The notes beneath the pieces are model-generated. The model made no database searches. It was not told where the DNA came from and saw nothing but the letters and a program-made list of their open reading frames with translations. From JBDTSW01 sp963807385 (GTDB lineage: Bacteria; Actinomycetota; Thermoleophilia; Solirubrobacterales; 70-9), in the NCBI GenBank assembly GCA_963807385.1, contig CAWEBQ010000002.1, positions 186,001-250,000 on the forward strand: 64,000 nucleotides of DNA, written 5' to 3'. Every line of letters starts with the position of its first letter. Position 1 is the first letter of the stretch. Positions 49,988-58,823 of the stretch are shown in pieces. The position numbers and the translations under genes were made by a program.

Positions 49988-52900
49988 GTGACCGCCACGA
50001 TCGGCGTCGAGAACCCGGCCACCGGCGAGACCCTCGCAGAGGTCCCCGAGCTTGGCGCGAGTGAGATCAAGGCGATCGTCGGCTCCGCGGGGGGCGCCCA
50101 GCTCGGCTGGGAGGAGGCGGGCTTTGAGGCCAGGGCCGAGGTCCTGCTGGCCGCGCGCCGCTGGATGGTCGCCAACGCCGAGCGCGTCGTCGGCACGATC
50201 TGCGCCGAGACCGGACGCCCGGCCGACGAAACCCAGTTCGCCGAGCTCGCCTACGGCCTCTCCGCGCTGGAGTTCTGGGCGAAGCGGGCACAGGGTTATC
50301 TCGCCGACGAGGAGATCGAGTCCGCCTCACCGTTCGTGCGTGGCCGCCGGATGGTCGTCCGTTACCGGCCGGTGGGGGTTGTCGGCGTGATCGGGCCGTG
50401 GAACTACCCGCTGAACAACTCGTTCGGTGACTGCATCCCGGCGCTCGCAGCCGGCAACTCCGTCGTGCTCAAGCCTTCGGAGATCACGCCGCTCACGTCG
50501 CTCCTGATGGCGGAGATGCTCACCGAGTCGGGCCTCCCCGAGGGCGTCTTTCAGGTGGCGACGGGCCGGGGCGACGCTGGCGCCGCGCTGGTGGACGCAG
50601 TGGACTTCGTGATGTTCACCGGCTCGGTCACGACCGGCAAGAAGGTGATGGCGCAGGCGGCGCAGACGCTCACCCCGGTGAGCCTCGAGCTCGGCGGAAA
50701 GGACCCGATGATCGTGCTCGCCGACGCCGACCTCGAGCGTGCGACAAATGCGGCCGCGTCCTACGGGCTCAACAACTCCGGCCAGGTTTGCATCTCGGTG
50801 GAGCGCGTCTACGTCGAGGAGCCGATCCACGACGAGTTCCTCGAGCGCCTCGCCCGCAAGGTCGAGGGGCTGCGCCAGGGCCCTCCGGGCGCGCCGGGCA
50901 CGGTAGACGTGGGCGCGATCATCTTCCCGCCGCAGCTCGACCTGATCGAGGCCCACGTGAAGGACGCCGTCGAGCACGGCGCGCGGGTGGTCACCGGCGG
51001 CGCTCGCGGCGAAGGCCCGGGCCGCTTCTTCCAGCCGACGGTTCTGGCGGACGTGGATCACACGATGCGCTGCATGACCGAGGAGACGTTCGGGCCCACC
51101 CTCCCGGTGATGCGCGTCGCCGATGCGGACGAGGCGGTGCGCCTGGCCAACGACGGGCCCTACGGGCTACAGGCGTCGGTGTGGACTCGCGACGAGGTTC
51201 GTGGTGAGGAGCTGGCCCGTCGGATCGAGGCCGGGGTCGCCTGCGTTAACGACGCCCAGGTGAACTACGCGGCCCTGGAGCTGCCGATGGGCGGCTGGAA
51301 GGAATCGGGCCTCGGTTCCCGCCACGGTCCCGACGGGATCCGCAAGTACACCCGTCGCCAGTCGCTTCTGATCACCGCTGGCGATGCGCCCGTCCGCGAC
51401 GCCCACCACTTCCCCTACAGCGCCGAGGTCAGCCAGGCGATCGGCGAGACCTTTGCCACGCTCGCGCTCAGCGAGCTTTTCGACGACACGCAGCGAGCGA
51501 CCCTGGGAGCCTTGTGTGACACCTTCATCCCTACCCTCGACCCGCCGGAGGGCGACGAGCTCAACCGCAGCTTCTGGCGACGCGCCGCCTCGCACATGGC
51601 GGTTCCGGAGGGGGTCGAGGTGGCGCTGTTGCAGGCCGGCCTGGCGGAGGATCAGGCCGCGGGTCTTCGCGCGCTGCTCGACAGCCTGGCCGGGAATGGG
51701 CTCAATCCCACCGCACCGCAGGAGGTGCGCGAGGGCATCGTGCACGGGTTCTGCGAGGCGAGCCCCGAGGCGCTCGCCGGCATCTCAACGCTGCGCGGGA
51801 TCTGCGGTTCGATCTTCTACGGCCTCCCCGATCTGGGCACCGGGCGCAACGTCAACTGGGACGCAATCGGCTTCCCCGGCCCCTTGGGGCCGCCTCCCGC
51901 CGACCGCGAGCGGCCGCTTCGCGTCCGACGGCCCAGCGCGGCGGTGCAGACGGTCGAGGCCGATGTCTGCGTCGTCGGGTCCGGAGCCGGCGGGGGCGTC
52001 GTGGCCTGCGAGCTTGCCGCCGCGGGCAAGTCGGTGGTCGTTCTCGAGGCCGGCGAGTACAACGACGACGCGGACTTCGACGGGCTCGAGCTCTCGGCCT
52101 ATCAGCGCATGTACTTGAACGGCGGCCCGTTCCCTACCGCCGAGGGCCAGGTCTCGATCGTCGCGGGTGCCGGCGTCGGCGGTGGGACGGTGATCAACTG
52201 GACGAACTGCCTGCGCACGTCCGAGCACGTCCGCGCCGAGTGGGCGGGCGAGCACGGCCTGTCCGACCTCGCCGAGGCCGACTACGACGGACACCTCGAC
52301 TCCGTGTTCGAGCGCCTCGGAGTGAACGCCGACTGCAGCGACCTGAACGGCGCGCATCTGCGCCTAAAGGAAGCATGCGAGGAGCTCGGCTTCGACTTCC
52401 GGACCATCACCCGCAACACGGATCCGGCGACCTACACGCCGGAGACCGCCGCGTACATGGGCTTCGGCGACGCCTCCGGCTCGAAGCGCTCGACGGCCAA
52501 GACCTACCTCGTCGATGCCCAGGCAAACGGCGCCGAGATCCTGGTCGGGGCCCGGGCGGTCCGCGTGGTCACCGAGGACGGGCGCGCCACGGGCGTGGAC
52601 GCGCAGTGGAGCGATCCGGCCGCCGCCGCAGGCAACGGCTCAGCGGCCACGAAGCTCACCGTGCGCGCCCCCGTGGTGGTACTGGCCGCCGGTGCGATCG
52701 AATCGCCCGCGCTATTGCTGCGATCCGGCATCGGCGGGCCCGCCGTGGGCGAGTACCTGCGGCTGCACCCGACCGTCGCGGTCACCGCCTACTACGACGA
52801 GGACATGAACTGGATGTGGGGCCCTCCGCAGGCAGCGCTCTCGCATCAGTTCGCCGACACCGGCGAGGGCTATGGCTTCCTGATCGAGTCCGCGCAGGCC

Positions 52901-53461
52901 ACCACCGGCCTATTCGGCGGGGCCTTGCCCTGGCGCTCGGGCGCCGACCACAAGCGCCGTATGCGCGAGTGGAGGCACGCCGGCGTCCTCATCGCCCTGG
53001 TCCGCGAGCGCGGCCACGGGCGCGTCGAGATCGACGCCGCCGGCAACGCTGTTCCCCACTATCCACTTGACGATGAGGTCGATCGCGCCCACCTCAAGCA
53101 GGGGATCGAGGAGCTGGTGCGGATCCACGAGATCGCCGGGGCACGCGAGATCGTCGGCAGCGGGATGCGCGTCGGTGACTGGTCGCGGGGTGACGACCTG
53201 GAGGCCTTCATCGCCACGCTCAAAGCGCAGGAGATCGTCCCGCGCGAGTTCGTCACCTTCTCGGCGCACCAGATGGGCACCTGCCGGATGGGCCGAGACC
53301 CGGCCACCTCCGTCGCGAACCCGTGGGGCGAGCTTCACGACACGCCGGGGGTCTGGGTGGGCGACGCCGCCGCATTCCCCAGCGCCTCCGGAACGAACCC
53401 GATGGTCACGATCATGGCCCTGGCGCGACGCACCGCGCACGCGATCGCGTCCGGGGCCTGA
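49988..53461 (+). CDS. Aldehyde dehydrogenase-GMC alcohol oxidase fusion
   Basis: 1157 residues in one uninterrupted frame. Residues ~1-480 are a full aldehyde dehydrogenase: GPWNYPLNNSFGD, FTGSVTTGKKV, ELGGKDPMIV (Glu) and NNSGQVCISVERV with catalytic Cys ~268. Residues ~490-640 resemble the N-terminal part of long-chain alcohol oxidases (LFDDTQRATLGALCDTFIP). ~655-1157 is a GMC FAD oxidoreductase: CVVGSGAGGGVVACELA, GAGVGGGTVINW, FSAHQMGTCRMG (active His) and a final ASGTNPMVTIMALARR. Expected to oxidise an alcohol to aldehyde and then to acid in one polypeptide. No stop or second ribosome site separates the halves. Confidence 0.88.
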   Translation: MTATIGVENPATGETLAEVPELGASEIKAIVGSAGGAQLGWEEAGFEARAEVLLAARRWMVANAERVVGTICAETGRPADETQFAELAYGLSALEFWAKRAQGYLADEEIESASPFVRGRRMVVRYRPVGVVGVIGPWNYPLNNSFGDCIPALAAGNSVVLKPSEITPLTSLLMAEMLTESGLPEGVFQVATGRGDAGAALVDAVDFVMFTGSVTTGKKVMAQAAQTLTPVSLELGGKDPMIVLADADLERATNAAASYGLNNSGQVCISVERVYVEEPIHDEFLERLARKVEGLRQGPPGAPGTVDVGAIIFPPQLDLIEAHVKDAVEHGARVVTGGARGEGPGRFFQPTVLADVDHTMRCMTEETFGPTLPVMRVADADEAVRLANDGPYGLQASVWTRDEVRGEELARRIEAGVACVNDAQVNYAALELPMGGWKESGLGSRHGPDGIRKYTRRQSLLITAGDAPVRDAHHFPYSAEVSQAIGETFATLALSELFDDTQRATLGALCDTFIPTLDPPEGDELNRSFWRRAASHMAVPEGVEVALLQAGLAEDQAAGLRALLDSLAGNGLNPTAPQEVREGIVHGFCEASPEALAGISTLRGICGSIFYGLPDLGTGRNVNWDAIGFPGPLGPPPADRERPLRVRRPSAAVQTVEADVCVVGSGAGGGVVACELAAAGKSVVVLEAGEYNDDADFDGLELSAYQRMYLNGGPFPTAEGQVSIVAGAGVGGGTVINWTNCLRTSEHVRAEWAGEHGLSDLAEADYDGHLDSVFERLGVNADCSDLNGAHLRLKEACEELGFDFRTITRNTDPATYTPETAAYMGFGDASGSKRSTAKTYLVDAQANGAEILVGARAVRVVTEDGRATGVDAQWSDPAAAAGNGSAATKLTVRAPVVVLAAGAIESPALLLRSGIGGPAVGEYLRLHPTVAVTAYYDEDMNWMWGPPQAALSHQFADTGEGYGFLIESAQATTGLFGGALPWRSGADHKRRMREWRHAGVLIALVRERGHGRVEIDAAGNAVPHYPLDDEVDRAHLKQGIEELVRIHEIAGAREIVGSGMRVGDWSRGDDLEAFIATLKAQEIVPREFVTFSAHQMGTCRMGRDPATSVANPWGELHDTPGVWVGDAAAFPSASGTNPMVTIMALARRTAHAIASGA

Positions 53462-53466
53462 GCCCG

Positions 53467-54411
53467 GTGGTTCGGGCGGAGCTCGAGCCGCAGGAGCGGT
53501 TCGCGAGGGTGGGCGATCTGGAGCTCTGCTACGAGGACGTGGGCGACCCCGACGGCGAGCCGCTCGTTCTCGTGATGGGCCTGGGGACGCAGCTGATCCA
53601 CTGGAATCCGCAGTTCGTGAACATGCTGGGCGATCGGGGCTTCCGCGTGATCCGGTTCGACAACCGCGACTCGGGGCGCTCGACCAAGCTGCAGGACGCT
53701 CCCCCAGGCAAGTTCGCGATGCTCTTCGGCCTGCCGCGGGGTCGCGCCTATCACCTGAACGACATGGCCGACGACCTGGTCGGGCTGCTCGATGCGGTCG
53801 GGATCGAGAGCGCTCACCTCGCCGGCGTTTCCATGGGCGGCTTCATCTCGCAGGTGGCGGCCTACCGGCAGCCGCAGCGGGTGCGCTCGCTGACGCTGTT
53901 CATGACCGGCAGCGGCAGGCGCACCTCGTCGTTCCCGCGGCTGCGGGCGCTCGGAACGCTGCTCGCCAGGCCGGCGCGGACCAAGGAGGCGTTCGTGGAG
54001 CGCACGCTGGCGACCTTCGAGGTGATCGGGTCGCCCGCCTACCCCATGGACGCCGATCGTAGGGCGGATTTCGTTCGCGTCCTGGAGCTCACCTGGGATC
54101 GCGACCACCACTCGGCCGGAGTGGCTCGTCAGCTGCACGCGACCACGTCATCCGGGGACCGCTCGAAGCATCTGAGCGGCGTGCGCGCCCCGACCCTGGT
54201 CGTTCACGGGGACAGTGATCCCCTCGTGCGTCCAGCCGCGGGTCGCGCCCTCGCGAAGGCCATCCCCGGGGCCGAGTTCGAGCTGGTGCCCGGAATGGGC
54301 CACGACCTGCCGCCGGCGCTCTTCGAGCACTTCGTCGACGCGGTCGCCCGAACCGCCGCGCGCGGCGCCACCCGGGCCGACGCGCCCCTCGGGCCACCGG
54401 TCACGGCCTAG
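53467..54411 (+). CDS. Alpha/beta hydrolase
   Basis: 314 residues: LVLVMGLGTQLIHW (oxyanion), RFDNRDSGRSTKL, nucleophile AGVSMGGFISQ, acid HGDSDPLV and His GMGHDLPP. Resembles the TesB-side/epoxide-hydrolase-like esterases. GTG start 5 nt after the fusion gene stop, so it shares the transcript; it might hydrolyse an ester that feeds the upstream alcohol oxidase (inference). Confidence 0.82.
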   Translation: MVRAELEPQERFARVGDLELCYEDVGDPDGEPLVLVMGLGTQLIHWNPQFVNMLGDRGFRVIRFDNRDSGRSTKLQDAPPGKFAMLFGLPRGRAYHLNDMADDLVGLLDAVGIESAHLAGVSMGGFISQVAAYRQPQRVRSLTLFMTGSGRRTSSFPRLRALGTLLARPARTKEAFVERTLATFEVIGSPAYPMDADRRADFVRVLELTWDRDHHSAGVARQLHATTSSGDRSKHLSGVRAPTLVVHGDSDPLVRPAAGRALAKAIPGAEFELVPGMGHDLPPALFEHFVDAVARTAARGATRADAPLGPPVTA

Positions 54412-54416
54412 CCAGG

Positions 54417-56537
54417 ATGTCGGTCGCCCGCCGCAACGCGCTCAGCATCAGCCTCGCGGTCTTCGCCGGCGGCTTCCTGCTGGTCGGGGCGATACTGCTC
54501 TACGCGCGGGCGGAGGTGATCGACGAGGACGCATTCGCCAACAACGCCGCCGAGGCGCTCCGGGACGATGCCACGCGCGACGTGATCGCCACCGAGCTGG
54601 TCGTCGGACTGGTTGAGAGCGGCTCGCCCGACCTCGTTGCCGCTCGGCCGCTCGTCCGATCGGTCGTGAACACCGCGATCGACACGAGCGCCTTCCGCGA
54701 TGTCTTCCGCGAGGCCGCGCGGCAGACCAACCTGCTGCTCTTCGAACGGGAGAGGCGCAGCGTCGCCTTCGACCTGGCCGATGCGGCGTCGATCGTGCGG
54801 TTCGCGCTGGAGTCGGTCGACCCGAAGCTCGCGGAGGAGCTCCCCGAGACCGTTGATCTGGCGCTGCTCAAGCTGAAGGAGCGCGACTTCGCCGGCAAGA
54901 CGCTGCAGGTTGCCGACACCGTGCGCGTGCTCGGGGTGGTGGCACCACTCGCCGCCCTGATCCTCTTGGCGCTTTCGATCATCGCCGCACGCGACCGGCG
55001 GCTCGGTGTGCTCAGGGCCTTCGTCGCGGTGGCGTTCGCGGGTGTGACGCTCGCGATCGTGCTGCTGATTGTGCGAGGGCGCGTTCTTGCCGGTGTTGTG
55101 GGCGAGGATGAGATAACCGACGCGCAGATGCAGGATGCGGTGGCGGGGATACTCGACGCCTTCCTCGGCGGACTGTTCCGCGTGGGCCTGCTGTTGGCGC
55201 TGATCGGGGTGGTCGTTGCCGGGGCGGCGGCCGTCCTCGATCCGGAGCGCGACGAGAGCCCGGCGGCCCGCCTGTGGAACCGCATCTCGACCCGGCCCGA
55301 GAGACAGCTGCTCCGCGCTCTTCGCGCCCTGGGCGCGATCGCCGGAGGGTTTCTGATCGCGTTCGATCCGTCGGTCGCACTCGGCATCGCGGGCCTGCTG
55401 CTCGGTGCGTTCCTCGTCTATTACGGGGCAGGCGAGCTGCTCCTGATGCTTCAGCCGGATGCAGGCGCTGCGGAGGAGGGAGCGCGACGCCGCTCCCTCG
55501 GCCGTGGTCTGGCACTGGCGGGCGGGGCGGTGGCCGCGATCGTCGTGGCCGTCATCGTGCTCACCAGCAGTGACCCGGGCCCCGGCAGGGGAACGCCGCG
55601 CGCGGGCTGCAACGGGTCGGATGCCCTCTGTGAGATGCGCCTCAACCAGGTTGCGTTCGCCGGCACTCACAACTCGTTTTCGGCGGCCGACAGCCCCGAT
55701 TGGTTCCTCACGAACCAGCGCCGGACTATCGAGCGGCAGCTCAAGGACGGGATCCGCCTGTTCCTGCTGGACCCGCACTGGGGCATCGAGGCCGACGGCG
55801 GGCGCGTCAACACCGACTTCGAGGCCGAGGGCCGGGACCGGAACAAGGTCGTCAAGGCGCTCCCGCCCGAGGTCCTGGCCGCCGCCGAGCGGCTGGCGGG
55901 GAACGTCGGCCTGCGCGGCAAGGCGGACCCGTCCGACCGCGAGGTGTTTCAGTGCCACACCGTGTGCGAGCTCGGCGCGACGAGGCTGTCCGAGTCCCTC
56001 GACGAGATCGGCGCGTTCATGGACGCGAACCCCGGGGAGGTGGTGGTGATCTTCATCGAGCCCTACGTGGAGCCCGAGGAGCTGGCGCGAGTGTTCGAGG
56101 AGGCCGGCCTGGCCGATCGGGCGGCGACGCTCGACCGCGGGGCGCCACTGCCGACCCTCGGCGAGCTCGTCAGGCGCGACGAGCGCCTCGTCGTGTTCAC
56201 CGAGAAGGACGCCGACGGGTCCATCCCCTGGTACCTCGACGGGTTCGCGTTCGTGCAGGACACGCCCCTGGGGGCGACGAAGGTGGGGGCCCTCAGCTGC
56301 GAGCTCTTCCGCGGCAAGCCCAACGGCCCGATCCTGATGCTCAATCACTGGGCCGACGTCTTCCCGCCGCAGCGCAAGGCCAACGCACCGTTTCTCACCG
56401 AGGACGCGCTTCTCGACCGCGCCCATGAGTGCGAGCGTGAGCGCGGCCTGCCAGTCTCCTTCATCGCCACCGACCACTACGACCAGGGGCAGCTGATCGA
56501 GGCGGTCGAAGCCCTGAACCAGGAGCGCACGCCATGA
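54417..56537 (+). CDS. Membrane-anchored PI-PLC-like phosphodiesterase
   Basis: 706 residues. N-terminal ~400: TM1 (ISLAVFAGGFLLVGAILLY), an extracytoplasmic loop (IDEDAFANNAAEALRDDATR, ARPLVRSVVNTAIDTSAF) and about five more helices. This half shares its plan with the SHOCT membrane protein at 37503. C-terminal ~405-700: PLC-like TIM barrel with FAGTHNSFSAADS (first His ~418), RRTIERQLKDGIRLFLLD, FQCHTVCELGAT (second His ~513) and VVVIFIEPY. Likely cleaves phosphodiester head groups at the outer membrane face. ATG 6 nt after the hydrolase stop. Confidence 0.8.
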   Translation: MSVARRNALSISLAVFAGGFLLVGAILLYARAEVIDEDAFANNAAEALRDDATRDVIATELVVGLVESGSPDLVAARPLVRSVVNTAIDTSAFRDVFREAARQTNLLLFERERRSVAFDLADAASIVRFALESVDPKLAEELPETVDLALLKLKERDFAGKTLQVADTVRVLGVVAPLAALILLALSIIAARDRRLGVLRAFVAVAFAGVTLAIVLLIVRGRVLAGVVGEDEITDAQMQDAVAGILDAFLGGLFRVGLLLALIGVVVAGAAAVLDPERDESPAARLWNRISTRPERQLLRALRALGAIAGGFLIAFDPSVALGIAGLLLGAFLVYYGAGELLLMLQPDAGAAEEGARRRSLGRGLALAGGAVAAIVVAVIVLTSSDPGPGRGTPRAGCNGSDALCEMRLNQVAFAGTHNSFSAADSPDWFLTNQRRTIERQLKDGIRLFLLDPHWGIEADGGRVNTDFEAEGRDRNKVVKALPPEVLAAAERLAGNVGLRGKADPSDREVFQCHTVCELGATRLSESLDEIGAFMDANPGEVVVIFIEPYVEPEELARVFEEAGLADRAATLDRGAPLPTLGELVRRDERLVVFTEKDADGSIPWYLDGFAFVQDTPLGATKVGALSCELFRGKPNGPILMLNHWADVFPPQRKANAPFLTEDALLDRAHECERERGLPVSFIATDHYDQGQLIEAVEALNQERTP

Positions 56538-57358
56538 GCCTTCCGCTCGCTTCGTTTGTTTCGGAATTCTGGAACGACCAGCTCGTCGAGCATGACCGGC
56601 AGTGGATCTTCCTGGTGCTGCTCGGCCTCCTGGTCTCGTTCGGGTTCATCCGGCTCTCGACGCGCCTGATGCGAAGCCCTCGTGTGCCGTGGTGGCCCGG
56701 GAGCGTGGTCAGCGACTCCGGCGTTCACGTTCATCACCTGGTCTTCGGGATCGTCCTGATGATGGTCTCGGGCACCCTCAGCTTCGGCGGATTCGCAACC
56801 GAGCCGGTCTACGAGATCTGCGCGTTCGCCTTCGGGGTCGGGATTGGGCTCACGCTCGACGAGTTCGCACTCTGGGTCTACCTCGACGATGTCTACTGGG
56901 CGAAGCAGGGACGCTCCTCCGTCGATGCCGCGGTGATGGCCGCCAGCCTGATGGGCCTCGTCGTGATCGGCGTGCGGCCGTTTGACTTCGACGATGACCC
57001 CGACGCAAGCTCCGCCCTCGCGGCCATAATCGCCGCCGCGATCGTGGTCATCTCCGTGGTCACCTGCTTCATGAAGAAGCGGGTCGCGCATGGCATCTTC
57101 GGCTTCTTCATCCAGCCGCTCGCGATCTACGGCGCCCTTCGCCTCGGCAAGCCCGACTCGGGCTGGGCGCGCCGCTTCTACGGGAGCAAGAACCCCGGCA
57201 AGCAGGCCCGTTCCGTCAAGCGCTTCGACCCGGGCCGGCGGACCGAGCGCTTCAAGGAGTGGCTGCGGACGCTGATAGGAGGGTCCACTGAGGCCGACTA
57301 CGACGAGAAGATCAAGGAGCGGGCCGAGGAGAAGGCGGAGAAGGATCCCGGGGCCTGA
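56534..57358 (+). CDS. Polytopic membrane protein with HHLVFG motif
   Basis: 274 residues, ATG overlapping the PLC gene stop (ATGA). TM helices: IFLVLLGLLVSFGFI, VFGIVLMMVSGTLSF, ICAFAFGVGIGLTLDEFALW, AAVMAASLMGLVVIGV, ALAAIIAAAIVVISVVTC, GIFGFFIQPLAIYGAL. GVHVHHLVFGI and LDEFALWVYLDDVYW hold conserved-looking His and acidic residues that could form a membrane active or metal site. Charged C-terminus. Family function unknown; coupled translation with the PLC gene suggests a linked envelope role. Confidence 0.72.
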   Translation: MSLPLASFVSEFWNDQLVEHDRQWIFLVLLGLLVSFGFIRLSTRLMRSPRVPWWPGSVVSDSGVHVHHLVFGIVLMMVSGTLSFGGFATEPVYEICAFAFGVGIGLTLDEFALWVYLDDVYWAKQGRSSVDAAVMAASLMGLVVIGVRPFDFDDDPDASSALAAIIAAAIVVISVVTCFMKKRVAHGIFGFFIQPLAIYGALRLGKPDSGWARRFYGSKNPGKQARSVKRFDPGRRTERFKEWLRTLIGGSTEADYDEKIKERAEEKAEKDPGA

Positions 57359-58070
57359 ACCCGATCAGGTGATGCGCGGTCACCACCGCGGCGAGCCCGA
57401 AGAGCGGCGCGGTGGCGATCTCCGACAGGGCGCTGCTCACGAAGTGCCCGATCAGGCCATCGCCCAGCACCCAGTTGCCGGTGGCGGCCGCCGCCTCCGC
57501 CAAGGCATCGCCAAGGAGCAGTAGGGGGATCATCAGGGCGAGGATCCGCATCGCGTTGCCCCGGGCCAGCTCACGGCTGCGGCCGAAGGCCGCGCGAACG
57601 CCGAGCCCCTCGATCTCCACGACGGGGCCGGCGAGCACAAACCACGCCACCGCGACGATGCCCGGAATGACGAGGAGCAGAATGCCGCCGAGGACCACCG
57701 CCATGAACAGCACGTCAACGGCCACGAGCCGCAGATAGGGCAGCTCGCGGGCCACCTCGCCGAGCGTCCGCTCGTCTCCGCCCCGGTGGGCTCCGACCAG
57801 GGCGGCGACGACGCCCGTGTAGAACACCTCACCGACCAGTGCGAGCGATGCGACCAGCAGCCCCGCGCTGAGCCCCTCGCCGATGGCGAGCCCGTCGCTG
57901 GTGTCGACCTCCCGGATCGGCTCGGTCGCCGCCTCGATCAGGGCGACCGGACCGAACACGATCGCGGCGGTCGCGAGCAGCGGCCAGAGGTGGTCACGGT
58001 AGGTCGTAAGGACCTCCGCCCAGACGCCGACCAGTGAGAGCTTCTGCTTCGGAGTTCCCTTCCGCGCCAC
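57312..58070 (-). CDS. Polytopic membrane protein, 3' end overlapping a convergent gene
   Basis: 252 residues. Helices: LWPLLATAAIVFGPVALIEA, LSAGLLVASLALVGEVFYTG, VAVDVLFMAVVLGGILLLVI, VAVAWFVLAGPVVEIEG, ILALMIPLLLLGDALAEA. The run PGIVAVAWFVLAGPVVEIEG...AFGRSRELARGN matches the DUF975/YciC-like membrane family plan. GTG start with TAGTCT 6 nt upstream. The last 47 nt overlap the end of the plus-strand gene at 56534-57358, coding the Pro-rich tail here. Confidence 0.72.
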   Translation of the reverse strand: MARKGTPKQKLSLVGVWAEVLTTYRDHLWPLLATAAIVFGPVALIEAATEPIREVDTSDGLAIGEGLSAGLLVASLALVGEVFYTGVVAALVGAHRGGDERTLGEVARELPYLRLVAVDVLFMAVVLGGILLLVIPGIVAVAWFVLAGPVVEIEGLGVRAAFGRSRELARGNAMRILALMIPLLLLGDALAEAAAATGNWVLGDGLIGHFVSSALSEIATAPLFGLAAVVTAHHLIGFRPRDPSPPSPRPAP

Positions 58071-58076
58071 GCGGGC

Positions 58077-58082
58077 AGACTA
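58077..58082 (-). promoter_or_regulatory. -10 element TAGTCT
   Basis: Hexamer ending 6 nt before GTG 58070 of the membrane protein. Confidence 0.4.
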
Positions 58083-58115
58083 GTTCGGCACGCGGCTGCG
58101 CTCCGGGAAGGAGCG

Positions 58116-58736
58116 CTACAGGCGAACGACGATGGCCGCGGTGATCAGCTGCGCGAGGGGGCCGGTGGGGTAACCGGCGACGGTCCCGCTTCCGGAGACG
58201 ATGCGGATGCGCCCGTCGTCGGACTCCATCTCCATCTCCACCTGGATGGGGATCTCGCGGGAGCCCAGCGGCGCGCGGCCGGCGAAGAAGCGAAGCAGCG
58301 GCCCGCCGGCGAGCCCCAGCGCACCGGTGCCGTAGTCGACGAGGTCGGCCGCGGTGGTCGAGCTGACCGAGCTCACCGAGTAGGGCCCGTCGCCGTCGCG
58401 GGACATCGCAAAGCTCATCACGTCGAAGGGGCCCGCCCGGAACGCCTCCAGCTCCACGTCGACCTCGGCGAACCCGTCCAGCCGGTTCAGCACCTCAGGA
58501 TCCTCGGTCTCGATGTCGAGGTCGAGGTTCGAGCCGCGCACCTCGATGCGATCGCCGTCGCCCAGCAGCAGTCGGGCAGCCGGCGCTGCCGAGAGCGTCA
58601 CCTCCGCCTCGCCGCCGCCCTCGGTGAGCCGGTCCTCGATCTTGCGCTCGCCGAAGCCGGGCACGAACAGCTGGGCGCCCACGAGGACAGTCGTGAGGAT
58701 CAAGGTGACGATGCCGATCAACATTGGTCTGCGCAC
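58116..58736 (-). CDS. LmeA-like (DUF2993) phospholipid-binding protein
   Basis: 206 residues. Uncleaved signal anchor (PMLIGIVTLILTTVLVGAQLF), then GFGERKIEDRLTEGGGEAEV, a lipid-groove beta domain with FRAGPFDVMSFAMS and a terminal GYPTGPLAQLITAAIVVRL. DUF2993/LmeA proteins bind phosphatidylinositol-type lipids in the periplasm and help lipomannan synthesis in mycobacteria; here the exact lipid is unknown. GGGGAG precedes the GTG start. Confidence 0.75.
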   Translation of the reverse strand: MRRPMLIGIVTLILTTVLVGAQLFVPGFGERKIEDRLTEGGGEAEVTLSAAPAARLLLGDGDRIEVRGSNLDLDIETEDPEVLNRLDGFAEVDVELEAFRAGPFDVMSFAMSRDGDGPYSVSSVSSTTAADLVDYGTGALGLAGGPLLRFFAGRAPLGSREIPIQVEMEMESDDGRIRIVSGSGTVAGYPTGPLAQLITAAIVVRL

Positions 58737-58823
58737 GAGGCTCCCCGCCGAAGCTTGGCAGTCTCGCGCCTTGCGTTGTGTGAGCCCGCGATGGGTTCGC
58801 GGGCGGTAGGACGTCTAAGTACC

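Noticed and set aside
54408..56477. 689-codon frame antisense to the PLC-like fusion
   Set aside because: No recognisable domain; the mirrored codon pattern of the sense gene explains its openness.
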